Origin: Bombella pollinis
GTDB lineage: Bacteria; Pseudomonadota; Alphaproteobacteria; Acetobacterales; Acetobacteraceae
DNA length: 64,000 nt
Assembly: GCF_026385485.1 (NCBI RefSeq)
Contig: NZ_JANIDX010000006.1
Coordinates: 62,001-126,000, forward strand
Direction of reading: 5' to 3'
Part shown: positions 44,701 to 52,512 of the stretch, one piece after another
Numbering within the stretch: the first letter of the stretch is position 1
Layout of the letters: each line of letters begins with the position of its first letter
Notes under the pieces: generated by a model
The model's database searches: none
What the model was told of the DNA's origin: nothing
The model's input: the letters and a program-made list of their open reading frames with translations, nothing else
Position numbers and translations under genes: made by a program

Positions 44701-44886
44701 AGAGGTACTCATCACATCAGGGCTGGCACCGGGGTAGAAGGTCGAAACGGTGATGGTAGGGTATTCGACCTCTGGCAAAGCGGAGAGGGGGAGGAAATGA
44801 TACCCTAATAACCCAGCCAGCATAATGCCCAGCATAAGCAAGCTGGTCGCAACGGGGCGTTCGATAAAGAGACGAGAAGGATTCAC
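41698..44886 (-). CDS. mdtB: RND multidrug efflux permease, MdtB-like
   Basis: Partner RND subunit, 1062 residues, with the TM4 pair (GFVVDDAIVVIEN) and TM10 motif (GIVKKNAIMMIDFA). It begins MNPSRLFIERPVATSLLMLG. Two non-identical RND genes in tandem behind one adaptor is the hallmark of the MdtABC type. It lies 24 nt after mdtA and overlaps mdtC by 4 nt. Confidence 0.9.
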   Translation of the reverse strand: MNPSRLFIERPVATSLLMLGIMLAGLLGYHFLPLSALPEVEYPTITVSTFYPGASPDVMSTSVTAPLETQLGQMAGLDQMTSQSSGGASVITLRFGLDMKMDIAEQEVQAAINNAGSLLPNDLPAPPIYAKVNPADTPIMTLGITSRTLPLPEVEDYVNTRLEQKISQISGVGLVTLSGGNRKAYRIQINIPKLTSYGIALDTVRTIIGTVNVNSPTGTFDGPHHATSLRIDGQIQSVEQLMNQVIAYQNNGPIRLRDVGRVVEGAENNQLAAWANKTPALILNIQRQPGANVIAVADNVRAILPRLQQDLPPGIDIVPLTDRTTTIRASVHDVGLELILAMLLVVGVIFVFLCNIPATIIPGLSVPLSLIGTLSAMYLLGFSLDNLSLMSLTIASGFVVDDAIVVIENISRFVEAGEDRYTAALKGAKEIGFTIISLTVSLIAVLIPLLFMSDVVGRLFHEFAMTLAITISLSALISITLVPMMCARMLSERHKPNSTPQERVHWLTRFADFMQEMMDWLITQYDRGLEIVFRHQPLTLIVAVASILMTGLLAWGIPKGFFPSQDSGVIQGISVMPANISFEGMKTRQAELGRLILQDPDVVSLSSFIGIDGQNMTLNSGRFLINLKPKEKRESSLDAIQARLNAAARALPGTHLYTQPVQDLSLETSVSAMQYQFMLETPDYDDFSLWVPRFLDALKHEPSLNDVTSDLQADGLTAMLTLDRTNGARYSITPQTVDNLLYDSFGQRQVSTIYTQSNQYRVILEADPRFQQSQRSLSQLYLPGIASEAGGSTSGPTRQPTSGLVPLLQVTSLSRLTSPLLITHYGQFPATTISFNLAPHHALGEATTAIEHIRQKIGLPGTFQTAFQGTAAAFKNALGNELGLVIAAIVAVYIVLGVLYESFIHPITILSTLPSAAIGAFLGLYGFGMPLDIMGIIGIVLLIGIVKKNAIMMIDFALQAERQDNLPPIEAIRQAALLRFRPILMTTLAALFGALPLLLSSGTGTELRRPLGVAIVFGLMLSQLLTLFTTPVIYLFMNTCSLKVRGVVQKYLHKSEHPAQTP

Positions 44887-44910
44887 AGGCTCACAAGCTC
44901 AAACGGAGTA

Positions 44911-46092
44911 TTAAGGGTGTGTGGTTGTTGCGTCAGCAGGGCCAGCGGCGATGGTAACTTTACTGCCGGGGCGGAGGTGATTAATCCCATCAGTGACGAT
45001 GCGGTCTCCCTCTGCCACGCCAGAGAGGATGACGCTGTTATTATCATCACTCTGGCCTAGTTTTACAGGGTGGACAGCGGCCGTCATATCTTTCTCAATG
45101 ACATAAACAAATTGTCCATCCGGCCCGGTTTGGACGGCATTGCTTGGCACAAGTAATGCGTTTTGGATGGTCTGCACTAAGAGATGTGCATTGACGAACT
45201 CATTAGGAAAGAGGCGTTCATCCTCATTGGGGAAGATACCACGTAACCGCACCGTCCCTGTTGAGGTATCAATTTGGCTATCCAGCGCGTTAACCGTCCC
45301 TGTGGCAAGCTTATGGGTGTTATCGCTACTCCATGCCTCCACAGTGAGGGAGGGATGGCTATTAAGCTGTTCTTGGACCTCAGGTAAGTTATTTTGTGGT
45401 AATGTAAAAATGACGGAAATAGGTTGCATCTGGGTAAGGGTCGTCAGACCACCAGATTGGCCTACTGTGACATAATTGCCAATGTCTAAGGCACGAATAC
45501 CCACGCGCCCATCCACAGGGGCCGTAATGTGGCAATACATCAGATTAAGCTCTGCATTACGGACATTTGCTTCATCAAAAGCGACCTGACCTTCTAGCTG
45601 CTCGACAGTAAACTCTTGGTCGCGCGCTAACATAGCGGAGGTGGAGTTCTGTTTAATCAAACGCTGATAACGGCCACTATCGACACGCGCTTTAGCAAGC
45701 TGGGCGCGGTCAGCCGCAAGGGTACCCTGATATTGATGCAATGTTGCTTCATAAGGGCGTGGGTCGATGAGTTCTAGCACATCACCACGGTGAACATGCT
45801 GCCCTTCTTGATAATATACGGCCAAGATATGGCCACTAACGCGTGGGGTAATGGTAACATTTGCAACAGGGACGACTGTCCCTAAAAGTTGTAAAACGAT
45901 GGGCATATTAGCCCGGTGTGCCGCTGCAACAGCTACAGCGGGGGGAGTATCACCATGACGATGCGCGCCATTATGGCTTGCGCTATGTAGTCGCCAAGCG
46001 ATGATGAGGATAGCAAGGAGAGATGCCCCGGCGATCCACCATTTTTTCCCTTTTGGGGTGGGGGGAGTATGGGAGGAAGGGGCGGGGCTCAT
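44911..46092 (-). CDS. mdtA: RND efflux periplasmic adaptor, MdtA-like
   Basis: Membrane fusion protein, 393 residues. One N-terminal membrane helix (about residues 19-33) follows a basic stretch, then a lipoyl domain (VSGHILAVYYQEGQHVHRGD), a coiled-coil hairpin and a beta-barrel. First gene of the minus-strand operon mdtA-mdtB-mdtC-lipoprotein. The 287-bp region ahead of it, shared with a divergent gene, holds three palindromes. No dedicated regulator gene is adjacent. Confidence 0.92.
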   Translation of the reverse strand: MSPAPSSHTPPTPKGKKWWIAGASLLAILIIAWRLHSASHNGAHRHGDTPPAVAVAAAHRANMPIVLQLLGTVVPVANVTITPRVSGHILAVYYQEGQHVHRGDVLELIDPRPYEATLHQYQGTLAADRAQLAKARVDSGRYQRLIKQNSTSAMLARDQEFTVEQLEGQVAFDEANVRNAELNLMYCHITAPVDGRVGIRALDIGNYVTVGQSGGLTTLTQMQPISVIFTLPQNNLPEVQEQLNSHPSLTVEAWSSDNTHKLATGTVNALDSQIDTSTGTVRLRGIFPNEDERLFPNEFVNAHLLVQTIQNALLVPSNAVQTGPDGQFVYVIEKDMTAAVHPVKLGQSDDNNSVILSGVAEGDRIVTDGINHLRPGSKVTIAAGPADATTTHP

Positions 46093-46139
46093 AATCAGGA
46101 AACTCTCTTGATGGTGAGGGTTATTAGCGGCGCGTTGTT

Positions 46140-46254
46140 ATGCCAGAAAATATGGCATGAGATAGACAAATAATAGCGGTTTTATCAACAAAGTGCACCT
46201 TAACATTCTGTATTTAATTTATAAAAATACAGCCTCTACCCTTTAAGGGTAGAG
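46140..46254. promoter_or_regulatory. Divergent control region with three palindromes
   Basis: Between mdtA (minus) and the CsbD-like gene (plus): ATGCCA/TGGCAT with 7-bp spacing (46140-46158), CTGTATTT/AAATACAG with an AT-only 9-bp spacing (46208-46232), and a near-contiguous palindrome with 10-bp arms around one T (46234-46254). They lie within 115 bp and look like operators; the last could also be a leader hairpin. The regulators are unknown. The second has LexA-like ends (CTGT and ACAG) but the wrong spacing for the enterobacterial box. Confidence 0.6.
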
Positions 46255-46379
46255 CATTCCCCCTCTTGAAGAATGGGCGAGGGAACCGCATATCAGCAAG
46301 CGTAGCGGCTTTCATGTGCGTATGGGCTTGCTACAGATTTATTGATTCACAGCGCATTGCGTTGATGGGAGAGACGGAC

Positions 46380-46667
46380 ATGGTTGATACTACCGCTATG
46401 AAGGGTGAGGGCTTCGTACAAGAGGCTAAAGGGCGTGTCAAAGATGCGTTTGGTGCAGTCTCTGGTGATGCAGCAATGCAGGCTGGTGGCAAGATTGACC
46501 AGTTGAGTGGCCGTGCAAAGCATGAATTTGCTGATTTGTACGATGCTAATGAGAGCCGGATTGAGGCCGCAACAAGCTTCATTCAAGAGCGTCCCTTTGT
46601 CGCTTTGGGGATTATCACGCTTGTTGGGTTGGTTTTGGGCCGTCTTCTGTTTAAAAAGCGCGGTTAA
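46380..46667 (+). CDS. CsbD-like protein with C-terminal membrane anchor
   Basis: A 95-residue protein. The start at ATG 46380 has GGGAGAGACGG upstream; an upstream in-frame frame from 46266 adds a hydrophobic stretch unlike the family. The N-terminal half (KGEGFVQEAKGRVKDAFGAV, then GGKIDQLSGRAKHEFADLY) fits the CsbD stress-protein repeat; the C-terminal part is a DUF883/ElaB-like helix ending ALGIITLVGLVLGRLLFKKRG. Probably an abundant, stress-induced inner-membrane protein. This is inferred from the families. Divergent from mdtA. Confidence 0.75.
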   Translation: MVDTTAMKGEGFVQEAKGRVKDAFGAVSGDAAMQAGGKIDQLSGRAKHEFADLYDANESRIEAATSFIQERPFVALGIITLVGLVLGRLLFKKRG

Positions 46668-46695
46668 GTAAAGTAACGGAGGGTCAGAGAGGGTT

Positions 46696-47427
46696 ATGCA
46701 GTGGTATTATGAGCGTGATGGTCAGCAGGCTGGGCCGGTGTCACAGGCCGAACTCATCCGGTTGATGATTCAGCGCGTTATCACCCCGCAAACCCTCGTC
46801 TGGCACCCGGCTTTTGGCAATGAGTGGCGGCCTGCAAGTAAGGCAGGGTTGCCTGTGTCTAGTGGGGATGTAAAGATATTTACTCTCGCTTTAGGTGGGC
46901 CGAAGCCTGCTACCACTATAGCTGCTGGTACGGGAGGGAAGCTGGGCAAGGTGCCTTTTTTATGGGCGTGGATGTTGCTTCTACCAGAAGTTGTGAATGT
47001 GACTCTGCTGTTTGCAGGGCAAATATTGCATTGGGCGGTTGATTTGGGGAGTGCCCTAACAGGGGTATCCATAAGTGCTATTTTGTTCCTCGCCCTCATA
47101 CAGGATAGAAAGACCCTTATCTTGGCTGGGGTTACGCCGCCTTCCTTTTGGTGGGGGCTCTTCTTTGTGCCCGGCTATTTTTGGTGCCGTTGGAAGTCTG
47201 TTCGGCGTGGGCTTATTTTGCTCATCCTTTCTGGGCTGTTGACGGCGGGGGAAGTGGCTATTCTGGCCACTAACCCGCCGCCGGGCTTCCCTCATCTTTC
47301 TTTTCAGGTGCAGAGCGTAAAACCCTCAGCAGAGCATAGCACCATGGGGCAAAAATCTGCTTCCTCTAACCCGGATAATACCAGCCCCGCTCAGGCCGCC
47401 CCGCAAGAAGGAGATGTGCAGCTTTAG
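46696..47427 (+). CDS. GYF_2-domain multi-pass membrane protein
   Basis: A 243-residue protein, 28 nt after the CsbD-like gene and likely in its operon. Residues 1-50 form a GYF_2 (DUF4339) domain: WYYERDGQQAGPVSQAEL and TLVWHPAFGNEWRPAS, a putative protein-interaction fold. About four membrane helices follow (roughly residues 85-200) and then a serine/proline-rich cytosolic or periplasmic tail. Function unknown. A terminator (47435-47458) follows at once. Confidence 0.8.
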   Translation: MQWYYERDGQQAGPVSQAELIRLMIQRVITPQTLVWHPAFGNEWRPASKAGLPVSSGDVKIFTLALGGPKPATTIAAGTGGKLGKVPFLWAWMLLLPEVVNVTLLFAGQILHWAVDLGSALTGVSISAILFLALIQDRKTLILAGVTPPSFWWGLFFVPGYFWCRWKSVRRGLILLILSGLLTAGEVAILATNPPPGFPHLSFQVQSVKPSAEHSTMGQKSASSNPDNTSPAQAAPQEGDVQL

Positions 47428-47434
47428 GCGGTAT

Positions 47435-47458
47435 TGCCTTATAAAAAGGCATTATTTT
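47435..47458 (+). terminator. Intrinsic terminator after the GYF_2 gene
   Basis: TGCCTT (47435-47440) pairs with AAGGCA (47446-47451) around ATAAA and is followed by TTATTTT. Confidence 0.7.
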
Positions 47459-47463
47459 CTCTC

Positions 47464-47513
47464 TTGACTCATTTTTTTTAAAAAGGGGCTTTCTTTCCGA
47501 CTCGGAGTGATTC
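47464..47513 (+). promoter_or_regulatory. GANTC cluster upstream of rnhB-ccrM
   Basis: Three CcrM target sites lie within 48 bp: GACTC (47466-47470), GACTC (47499-47503) and GATTC (47509-47513). The first overlaps a TTGACT that could be a -35 element, though no good -10 is seen. Methylation-sensitive GANTC sites at the ccrM promoter are known in Caulobacter, where they time ccrM expression. The same logic here is inference. Confidence 0.65.
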
Positions 47514-47566
47514 AAAATCGGCACGGATGAATGACGTGTCGAATGAAGCGAGTGGAAAGGGCCTTC

Positions 47567-48202
47567 ATGCCAGATTACAGCCTAGAAGACCAATATGAAG
47601 GGCTTGTCGCAGGCGTGGATGAAGTCGGGCGTGGTCCGCTGGCAGGGCCTGTGGTCGCTGCTGCGGTTGTGTTTCTCACGCGGCCTTCTGCACCATTGGC
47701 GGGTCTGTTGGATGATTCCAAAAAACTGACAATAGCACGGCGGGAGAAGGCTTATGCCGCTTTGGTGGCGGAGCCAAGCGTTTGTGCGGCTGTTAGTGCG
47801 GCCTCGGTGCAGGAGATTGACCGGCTCAATATTGGTCAGGCGTGTCATTTAGCGATGCAGCGCGCGATGAGCCGCCTTGCCGTAAAGCTGGGCCAATGGC
47901 CTGCTATGGCCTTGATAGACGGCAACCGCGCGCCTGCCTTACCTTGTCGGGTAGAGACGGTTGTTAAAGGTGATAGTAAGAGCCTCTCCATTGCTGCGGC
48001 GTCTATTGTGGCCAAAGTGGTGCGAGACCGGCTTATGGCCCGTTTAGCCACACGTCATACAGCCTATGGATGGGAGCGTAATGCCGGGTATGGCACGGCT
48101 CTCCACCTTGCAGGATTGCACGAGGATGGGGTGACCCTCCACCATAGGCGTAGTTTTGCCCCCATAAAACATATGATTGCAGCAAAGGTTCACGCAGCAT
48201 GA
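47567..48202 (+). CDS. rnhB: Ribonuclease HII
   Basis: Removes RNA from RNA-DNA hybrids and single ribonucleotides from DNA. It has 211 residues from ATG 47567, which has GTGGAAAGG 6 nt upstream; an ATG at 47531 adds 12 residues. The active-site signature GVDEVGRGPLAGPVVAAAVV (carrying the Asp-Glu pair) and the third acidic motif ALIDGNRAP are present. It overlaps ccrM by 4 nt (ATGA), an arrangement also found in Caulobacter. Confidence 0.97.
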   Translation: MPDYSLEDQYEGLVAGVDEVGRGPLAGPVVAAAVVFLTRPSAPLAGLLDDSKKLTIARREKAYAALVAEPSVCAAVSAASVQEIDRLNIGQACHLAMQRAMSRLAVKLGQWPAMALIDGNRAPALPCRVETVVKGDSKSLSIAAASIVAKVVRDRLMARLATRHTAYGWERNAGYGTALHLAGLHEDGVTLHHRRSFAPIKHMIAAKVHAA

Positions 48203-49284
48203 AAGCGGATATGCCCCTTAACCGGATTTTACGTGGGGAATGTGTGGAGGTGATGAAAACCCTCCCTGATGCGAGTGTGAATTGTGTCTTTGCAGACCCA
48301 CCCTATAACCTCCAATTACGTGGGGAGTTGCGCCGCCCAGATGAAAGTGTGGTGGATGGCGTTGATGATGATTGGGATAAGTTTACAGGGTATGAAGCCT
48401 ATGATGACTTTACCCGCGCATGGTTAAGCGAGGCGCGCCGTCTGCTCCATAAGGATGGCACCATTTGGGTGATTGGCTCTTATCACAATATTTTTCGCCT
48501 TGGGGCGATTATGCAGGATTTGGGGTTCTGGATCCTCAATGACATTATCTGGCGTAAGTCGAACCCCATGCCTAATTTTCGGGGGCGGCGTTTTACTAAT
48601 GCGCATGAGACCTTAATTTGGGCAGCACGCGGGCCGGAGAGCAAATATCGCTTTAATTATCAAGCCATGAAGGCTCTGAATGAGGACCTTCAAATGCGCT
48701 CGGATTGGTATCTTCCCTTATGTACTGGTAATGAGCGGCTTAAAAATGAGCATGGGTTAAAGCTTCACCCCACGCAAAAGCCGGAGAGCTTGCTGCATCG
48801 GACACTCCTTGCAGCAACAATGGCTAAAGATGTTGTGTTGGACCCTTTTTGTGGGACGGGGACAACCCCAGCTGTGGCTAAGAAGTTAGGGCGGCGTTAT
48901 GTCGCGATTGAGCGTCATCCCGACTATATTAAAGCCGCAGAAGCACGCTTGGCGGAGATTGAAGCGTTGCCAGCCGAGCAATTGGAGATTACCCCCGCTA
49001 AGCGGGAATTGCCGCGTATTCCCTTTGGGTCTTTTGTGGAGAATGGAAGCCTCCCACCGGGTACGGTGGTGTATGACCGCCAAAAACGGCTTAAAGCACG
49101 CGTCTCCCCCGATGGGACGTTAGTGTCGGGGCAGCATCGTGGCTCCATTCATAAATTAGGTGCGCTTCTAACGAATGCAGCGTCCTGTAATGGTTGGACC
49201 TTTTGGTATTTTGAGCGTGATGGTCAGCTAGTGCCGATTGATGTTTTACGGCAGGAAACGCATGAATTACGCCGCACTGCGTAA
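48199..49284 (+). CDS. ccrM: Cell-cycle DNA adenine methyltransferase CcrM (GANTC)
   Basis: Beta-class N6-adenine methyltransferase, 361 residues. The catalytic DPPY (residues 33-36) precedes the AdoMet-binding DPFCGTGTT (215-223), and KLHPTQKPESLLHR lies between. The C-terminal RAMA-type domain (about 277-355, with GSIHKLGALLTNAASCNGW) is characteristic of CcrM. It has no restriction-enzyme partner. In alphaproteobacteria it methylates GANTC after replication and controls cell-cycle genes. Translational coupling to rnhB and three GANTC sites upstream support this identity. Confidence 0.95.
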   Translation: MKADMPLNRILRGECVEVMKTLPDASVNCVFADPPYNLQLRGELRRPDESVVDGVDDDWDKFTGYEAYDDFTRAWLSEARRLLHKDGTIWVIGSYHNIFRLGAIMQDLGFWILNDIIWRKSNPMPNFRGRRFTNAHETLIWAARGPESKYRFNYQAMKALNEDLQMRSDWYLPLCTGNERLKNEHGLKLHPTQKPESLLHRTLLAATMAKDVVLDPFCGTGTTPAVAKKLGRRYVAIERHPDYIKAAEARLAEIEALPAEQLEITPAKRELPRIPFGSFVENGSLPPGTVVYDRQKRLKARVSPDGTLVSGQHRGSIHKLGALLTNAASCNGWTFWYFERDGQLVPIDVLRQETHELRRTA

Positions 49285-49311
49285 TTCTGTATATTATGGG
49301 GGAGAGCTGAG

Positions 49312-49524
49312 ATGCGTATAATACATGACCCTATGGCCCTTATGATCGCAGCCATAGCTTTGGTGTTTGCTGTGTTATTTCATTTTATAATTATGCGGCC
49401 ACAAAAGCAGCGTTCTGGCTTTTCTGCCTTTTGCTGGGACGTGGTGATTTTTCTGATTTGTTGGGTGGGTATCGCGCTTATTTATTATAGTGCAATACCC
49501 TTGTTGGAGGCATCTGGAGGTTAG
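49312..49524 (+). CDS. Small two-helix membrane protein, unknown
   Basis: A 70-residue protein, 27 nt after ccrM, with GGGGGAGAG upstream of its ATG. Two hydrophobic helices (about residues 9-28 and 43-62) flank a short loop RPQKQRSGFSAFCWD. I do not recognise a family. Possibly in the ccrM operon. A long inverted repeat (49541-49572) follows. Confidence 0.6.
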   Translation: MRIIHDPMALMIAAIALVFAVLFHFIIMRPQKQRSGFSAFCWDVVIFLICWVGIALIYYSAIPLLEASGG

Positions 49525-49540
49525 CGTTTGGCGCACCTCT

Positions 49541-49572
49541 CTTCCCCCTTAAAAGAGTTTTTTAGGGGGAAG
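49541..49572. terminator. Inverted repeat between convergent genes
   Basis: CTTCCCCCT (49541-49549) pairs with AGGGGGAAG (49564-49572); the loop contains A and T runs that partly pair further. It overlaps the end of the minus-strand ankyrin gene and could terminate transcripts from both sides. Confidence 0.6.
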
Positions 49573-50287
49573 AAGATGAGGACGCAGCAGCAGATTTATG
49601 GGGATGGACTACGTGCCGTACGCGCCGGGCTGTAGCAGGGCGCACGACATGCCGTACGGGTAGAGGGCGCAGGGCAGGGTGTGCCGGCTCGGGGAGAGAG
49701 GGGCCATTAAAACCGAGGAAGCCAATCGCGGGGATAGGTTGACCACGATCCTCTATAATACGGGGCGGAGCTTTGGCTGTAATGCCTGCTTGGCCATTAA
49801 TGGTGATATGCTCACCATTGCTCTCATGGCTAGAGCTGGTGATGAGCTTCCCATCGGGGTTGTAAGTCCGCAAAGAGAGAAGTTGGAACATAATATCATT
49901 ACGGCCAAGGTCGATTGCGAGATCGAGCGGGGTTTGGTCGAGGACATTACGCGCGTTAATATCAGCTCCACGGCTAAGAGCTTCTTTCGCCCCAATTAAA
50001 GAGCCGCGATTAACAGCATCAAAAAGGGCCGCGGTGGGGTTTACATCCATACGGGCGTGGCTGTCATCCCCATCTTCGGCCTCTGCACCGGGGAGAGCAG
50101 AAGGTGGGGCGGCGTGGCGTGCTGCTTTACGCGCTTCAGCCTGTTTTTGGGCATTCATGGCATCTTGCTCGGCCTCTGCTTCATCAGCCGATTGGGCATG
50201 AGCTGTGTAGGGCACCATAGCCAGTGAGGCAGCAGAAAAACCGAGGGCACAAATGATATGGGGTAGCCAAGAACTCAATGGGCGCAT
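49562..50287 (-). CDS. Secreted protein with ankyrin repeats
   Basis: A 241-residue protein. The signal peptide (about residues 1-31, cleavage after YTAHA) is followed by an alanine/glutamate-rich linker and about two ankyrin repeats (residues 87-145: FDAVNRGSLIGAKEALSRGA, then DQTPLDLAIDLGRNDIMFQL). The C-terminal third is proline/histidine/arginine-rich and ends in a serine run. Periplasmic; ankyrin repeats suggest a protein partner, which is unknown. A promoter candidate lies at 50337-50366. Confidence 0.8.
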   Translation of the reverse strand: MRPLSSWLPHIICALGFSAASLAMVPYTAHAQSADEAEAEQDAMNAQKQAEARKAARHAAPPSALPGAEAEDGDDSHARMDVNPTAALFDAVNRGSLIGAKEALSRGADINARNVLDQTPLDLAIDLGRNDIMFQLLSLRTYNPDGKLITSSSHESNGEHITINGQAGITAKAPPRIIEDRGQPIPAIGFLGFNGPSLPEPAHPALRPLPVRHVVRPATARRVRHVVHPHKSAAASSSSSP

Positions 50288-50336
50288 GTTAGGGAATAAA
50301 GCCTTCTCTTATACCAGCTACAGGGACGCTGGGCTT

Positions 50337-50366
50337 ATCATGCCAAGCCCTACCGCGCCTTGTCAA
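50337..50366 (-). promoter_or_regulatory. Probable promoter of the ankyrin-protein gene
   Basis: On the minus strand a perfect TTGACA (50366-50361) is followed after 18 bp by CATGAT (50342-50337), a 4 of 6 match to TATAAT. It ends about 50 bp before the start codon. The rest of the 119-bp gap shows only an A run (plus-strand T run near 50401-50407) after the upstream minus-strand gene. Confidence 0.5.
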
Positions 50367-50406
50367 TTTCATAGATGATGGGCATATCATAGAGGGTGCG
50401 TTTTTT

Positions 50407-52512
50407 CTACCGTCCTTCACGCCACCAGCTTATTCCTACCAAGGTAAGAATGGCTACAAGGAGGAGCCAAGAGGGTAGGTAGGGGGTTGTTGTTGTCTCG
50501 GTAGAGAGCTGGATTTGATGTAGCGGCAGCCCTACCCAGCCTGAACCATGAAATGGCCCTGTCTCAGCGACTTGACGGAGTGTTGGTACCCCCTCACGCC
50601 CTAGCCAGATAATCCCCCCACCAGATTGACGAACAAGAGGGGTAAGTAAGGTCGCGGTACTGCGGAGGTCTTGGTCCTCTAGCGGGTTGGGCTCTGTTAG
50701 GGCCACGGTGGTGTTGAGCGCCCCTTGATGGATGGTCCAGATTTGTCCTGTTTGTTTGGCCGTAGGAGGGATAGCGATGGAGCCAGCCCATAAGCCGCTC
50801 TGCTCTGCTGTTGGGGTGAGTGTGATAAGGCTATGACTGCCATCGGGGCTAATAATCTCGGCTTGGGCATTATGGAGTACATCTAGACTGGTACGTTGGA
50901 TGAAGATCCGACCTTGGCTTATATGGGCTTCAAGCTGGTTTTCTTCCAATTCTGGCTCTTTCATCAGCCAATGGGAGAGGCGGCGGAGGAGCTCTGCTTG
51001 CGGGCCGCCGCCTTTTTCCCCACGGGACCAGAGCCATATTTGGTCCGAAAGCAGCATCGCCACGCGGCCTTTATCGCTCTGGTCCAAGACGAGCAAAGGC
51101 GCACCGCTTGGTGTGGCTAAGAGCGTGCGGCCTTGTGTTTGGTCAGTGCGTAAAGCGCGGTACCACGGGCCCCATGCGTCCCCCCAGGGGCCGTGTGTGG
51201 GTAAGGCCCTTGTGACGGGGTGAGACAGGCCAAGAGCAGTCCGTTTAGGGGAGAAAGGTTGGAGGATAAGGCCATTTTCTGAAGGGATATGGGCAGGCAG
51301 GACAGCCCCTACTGGGGTATCTTGCAATGTGCCGGCCTGCGTCATTTCAGGCCCACCGACAACGAGTAGCCCTCCCCCTTGGCGAACATAATGGGCGATA
51401 TTCTCAAGATAGCTCTCGGGTAGGATATTTTGATTGCTAAAGCCATCTAAGATGATGAGGTCAAAACTGTTGATCTTTTGGGAAAACAGCTCATGGGTGG
51501 GAAAGGGGATTAAGGCAAGGTCAGAGAGGGGGGTATCATCGGCTGTATCGGGGGAGCGGAGAATGGTAAAATGGACCAAATCCACCGAAGGGTCGGCTTT
51601 TAGCAAGCTCCGCCATACCCGTGCGCCTTGGTTAGGCACGCCTGATACAAGCAGAACACGCAGCCGGTCCCGCACGCCCTGCAAGCGTAGCACGGTGCTG
51701 TTATTGCGTAGGGAGGCTTCCCCCGCCAATGGGGAGGCTGTGAGTTCTTTTAAAGTCAGGCCCGCATGGGTGATGGGGATAGCAATATCCACCGCTTGGC
51801 CGCTTTGTGTATGCGCGAGGACGGTGGTTCGCCCGTCATCACCATGCTCCAAAATATCAACCGCTTGCCCAGCCATTGTTCCAAGGTCATCGACCTGCAC
51901 ACTGATATGCGCTGTCTGACCAATGATGACATAAGGCGGTGCGCTCAAGATACGTAGGCGGCGGTCTGTTTCCTCCCCCTTTGCAGCAAGGAGGAGATGG
52001 AGCGGGATGGTTTGGCCTGTAATGGTTTTGAGCGATGAAGGCAGTTGAGCGGGGACATCATGATCCATCCCATCGGTAAGGAGGAGGATACCAGCAGGGT
52101 TGTTGAGGGTCAGGGTGGCACGGTCTATGGCCTCAAATAAGCGTGTGCCTTGCCCATTGCCGCCTGCAACATCAATTTGATGGAGTGTTAACCCATGGAG
52201 GGCCTGCCCTTGTGCGAGCAGCTGGCTGCGGGCGCGCTCAATGAGGGCACGGCGCGTCCCAACCTCCATAGAGGGGGAGAGGTCCACCACAAGGAGGGCA
52301 TCTTGGGGTTGGATTTGTTTATGTGGGTGCGTTTGCTGTGGGTTAGCCAACCATAAAAGGCCGATGATGATAGCCCCAGCGCGCCATAATAGACCACGAG
52401 CATGGCGGATGAGGCCATAAAGCCCCATGATGATGCTGAGTCCTGCTACGGTAAGAAGGAGCCAAAGGGGAAGGACAGGCATCCAGATGAGAGATGGTAG
52501 AGGGAACATCAT
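50407..52512 (-). CDS. Membrane-anchored VWA / amidotransferase-like protein of the MoxR operon
   Basis: A 701-residue inner-membrane protein. Two N-terminal helices (about 16-34 and 44-57), then a VWA-type domain whose metal site DLSPSM (Asp77-x-Ser79-x-Ser81) is intact, with LLLTDGMDHD further on. A class I glutamine-amidotransferase-like fold follows (about 330-400, YVRQGGGLLVVGGPEM), without an obvious catalytic triad, and a final helix near the C-terminus. It overlaps the DUF4159 gene by 4 nt (ATGA). Such proteins usually accompany MoxR ATPases; the client is unknown. Confidence 0.8.
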   Translation of the reverse strand: MMFPLPSLIWMPVLPLWLLLTVAGLSIIMGLYGLIRHARGLLWRAGAIIIGLLWLANPQQTHPHKQIQPQDALLVVDLSPSMEVGTRRALIERARSQLLAQGQALHGLTLHQIDVAGGNGQGTRLFEAIDRATLTLNNPAGILLLTDGMDHDVPAQLPSSLKTITGQTIPLHLLLAAKGEETDRRLRILSAPPYVIIGQTAHISVQVDDLGTMAGQAVDILEHGDDGRTTVLAHTQSGQAVDIAIPITHAGLTLKELTASPLAGEASLRNNSTVLRLQGVRDRLRVLLVSGVPNQGARVWRSLLKADPSVDLVHFTILRSPDTADDTPLSDLALIPFPTHELFSQKINSFDLIILDGFSNQNILPESYLENIAHYVRQGGGLLVVGGPEMTQAGTLQDTPVGAVLPAHIPSENGLILQPFSPKRTALGLSHPVTRALPTHGPWGDAWGPWYRALRTDQTQGRTLLATPSGAPLLVLDQSDKGRVAMLLSDQIWLWSRGEKGGGPQAELLRRLSHWLMKEPELEENQLEAHISQGRIFIQRTSLDVLHNAQAEIISPDGSHSLITLTPTAEQSGLWAGSIAIPPTAKQTGQIWTIHQGALNTTVALTEPNPLEDQDLRSTATLLTPLVRQSGGGIIWLGREGVPTLRQVAETGPFHGSGWVGLPLHQIQLSTETTTTPYLPSWLLLVAILTLVGISWWREGR

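Noticed and set aside
46208..46232. LexA (SOS) box
   Set aside because: The CTGT and ACAG ends are 17 bp apart rather than 8, and alphaproteobacterial LexA usually binds GTTC-N7-GTTC.
47464..47492. A complete sigma-70 promoter for rnhB
   Set aside because: TTGACT is present, but nothing resembling a -10 lies 16-18 bp downstream.
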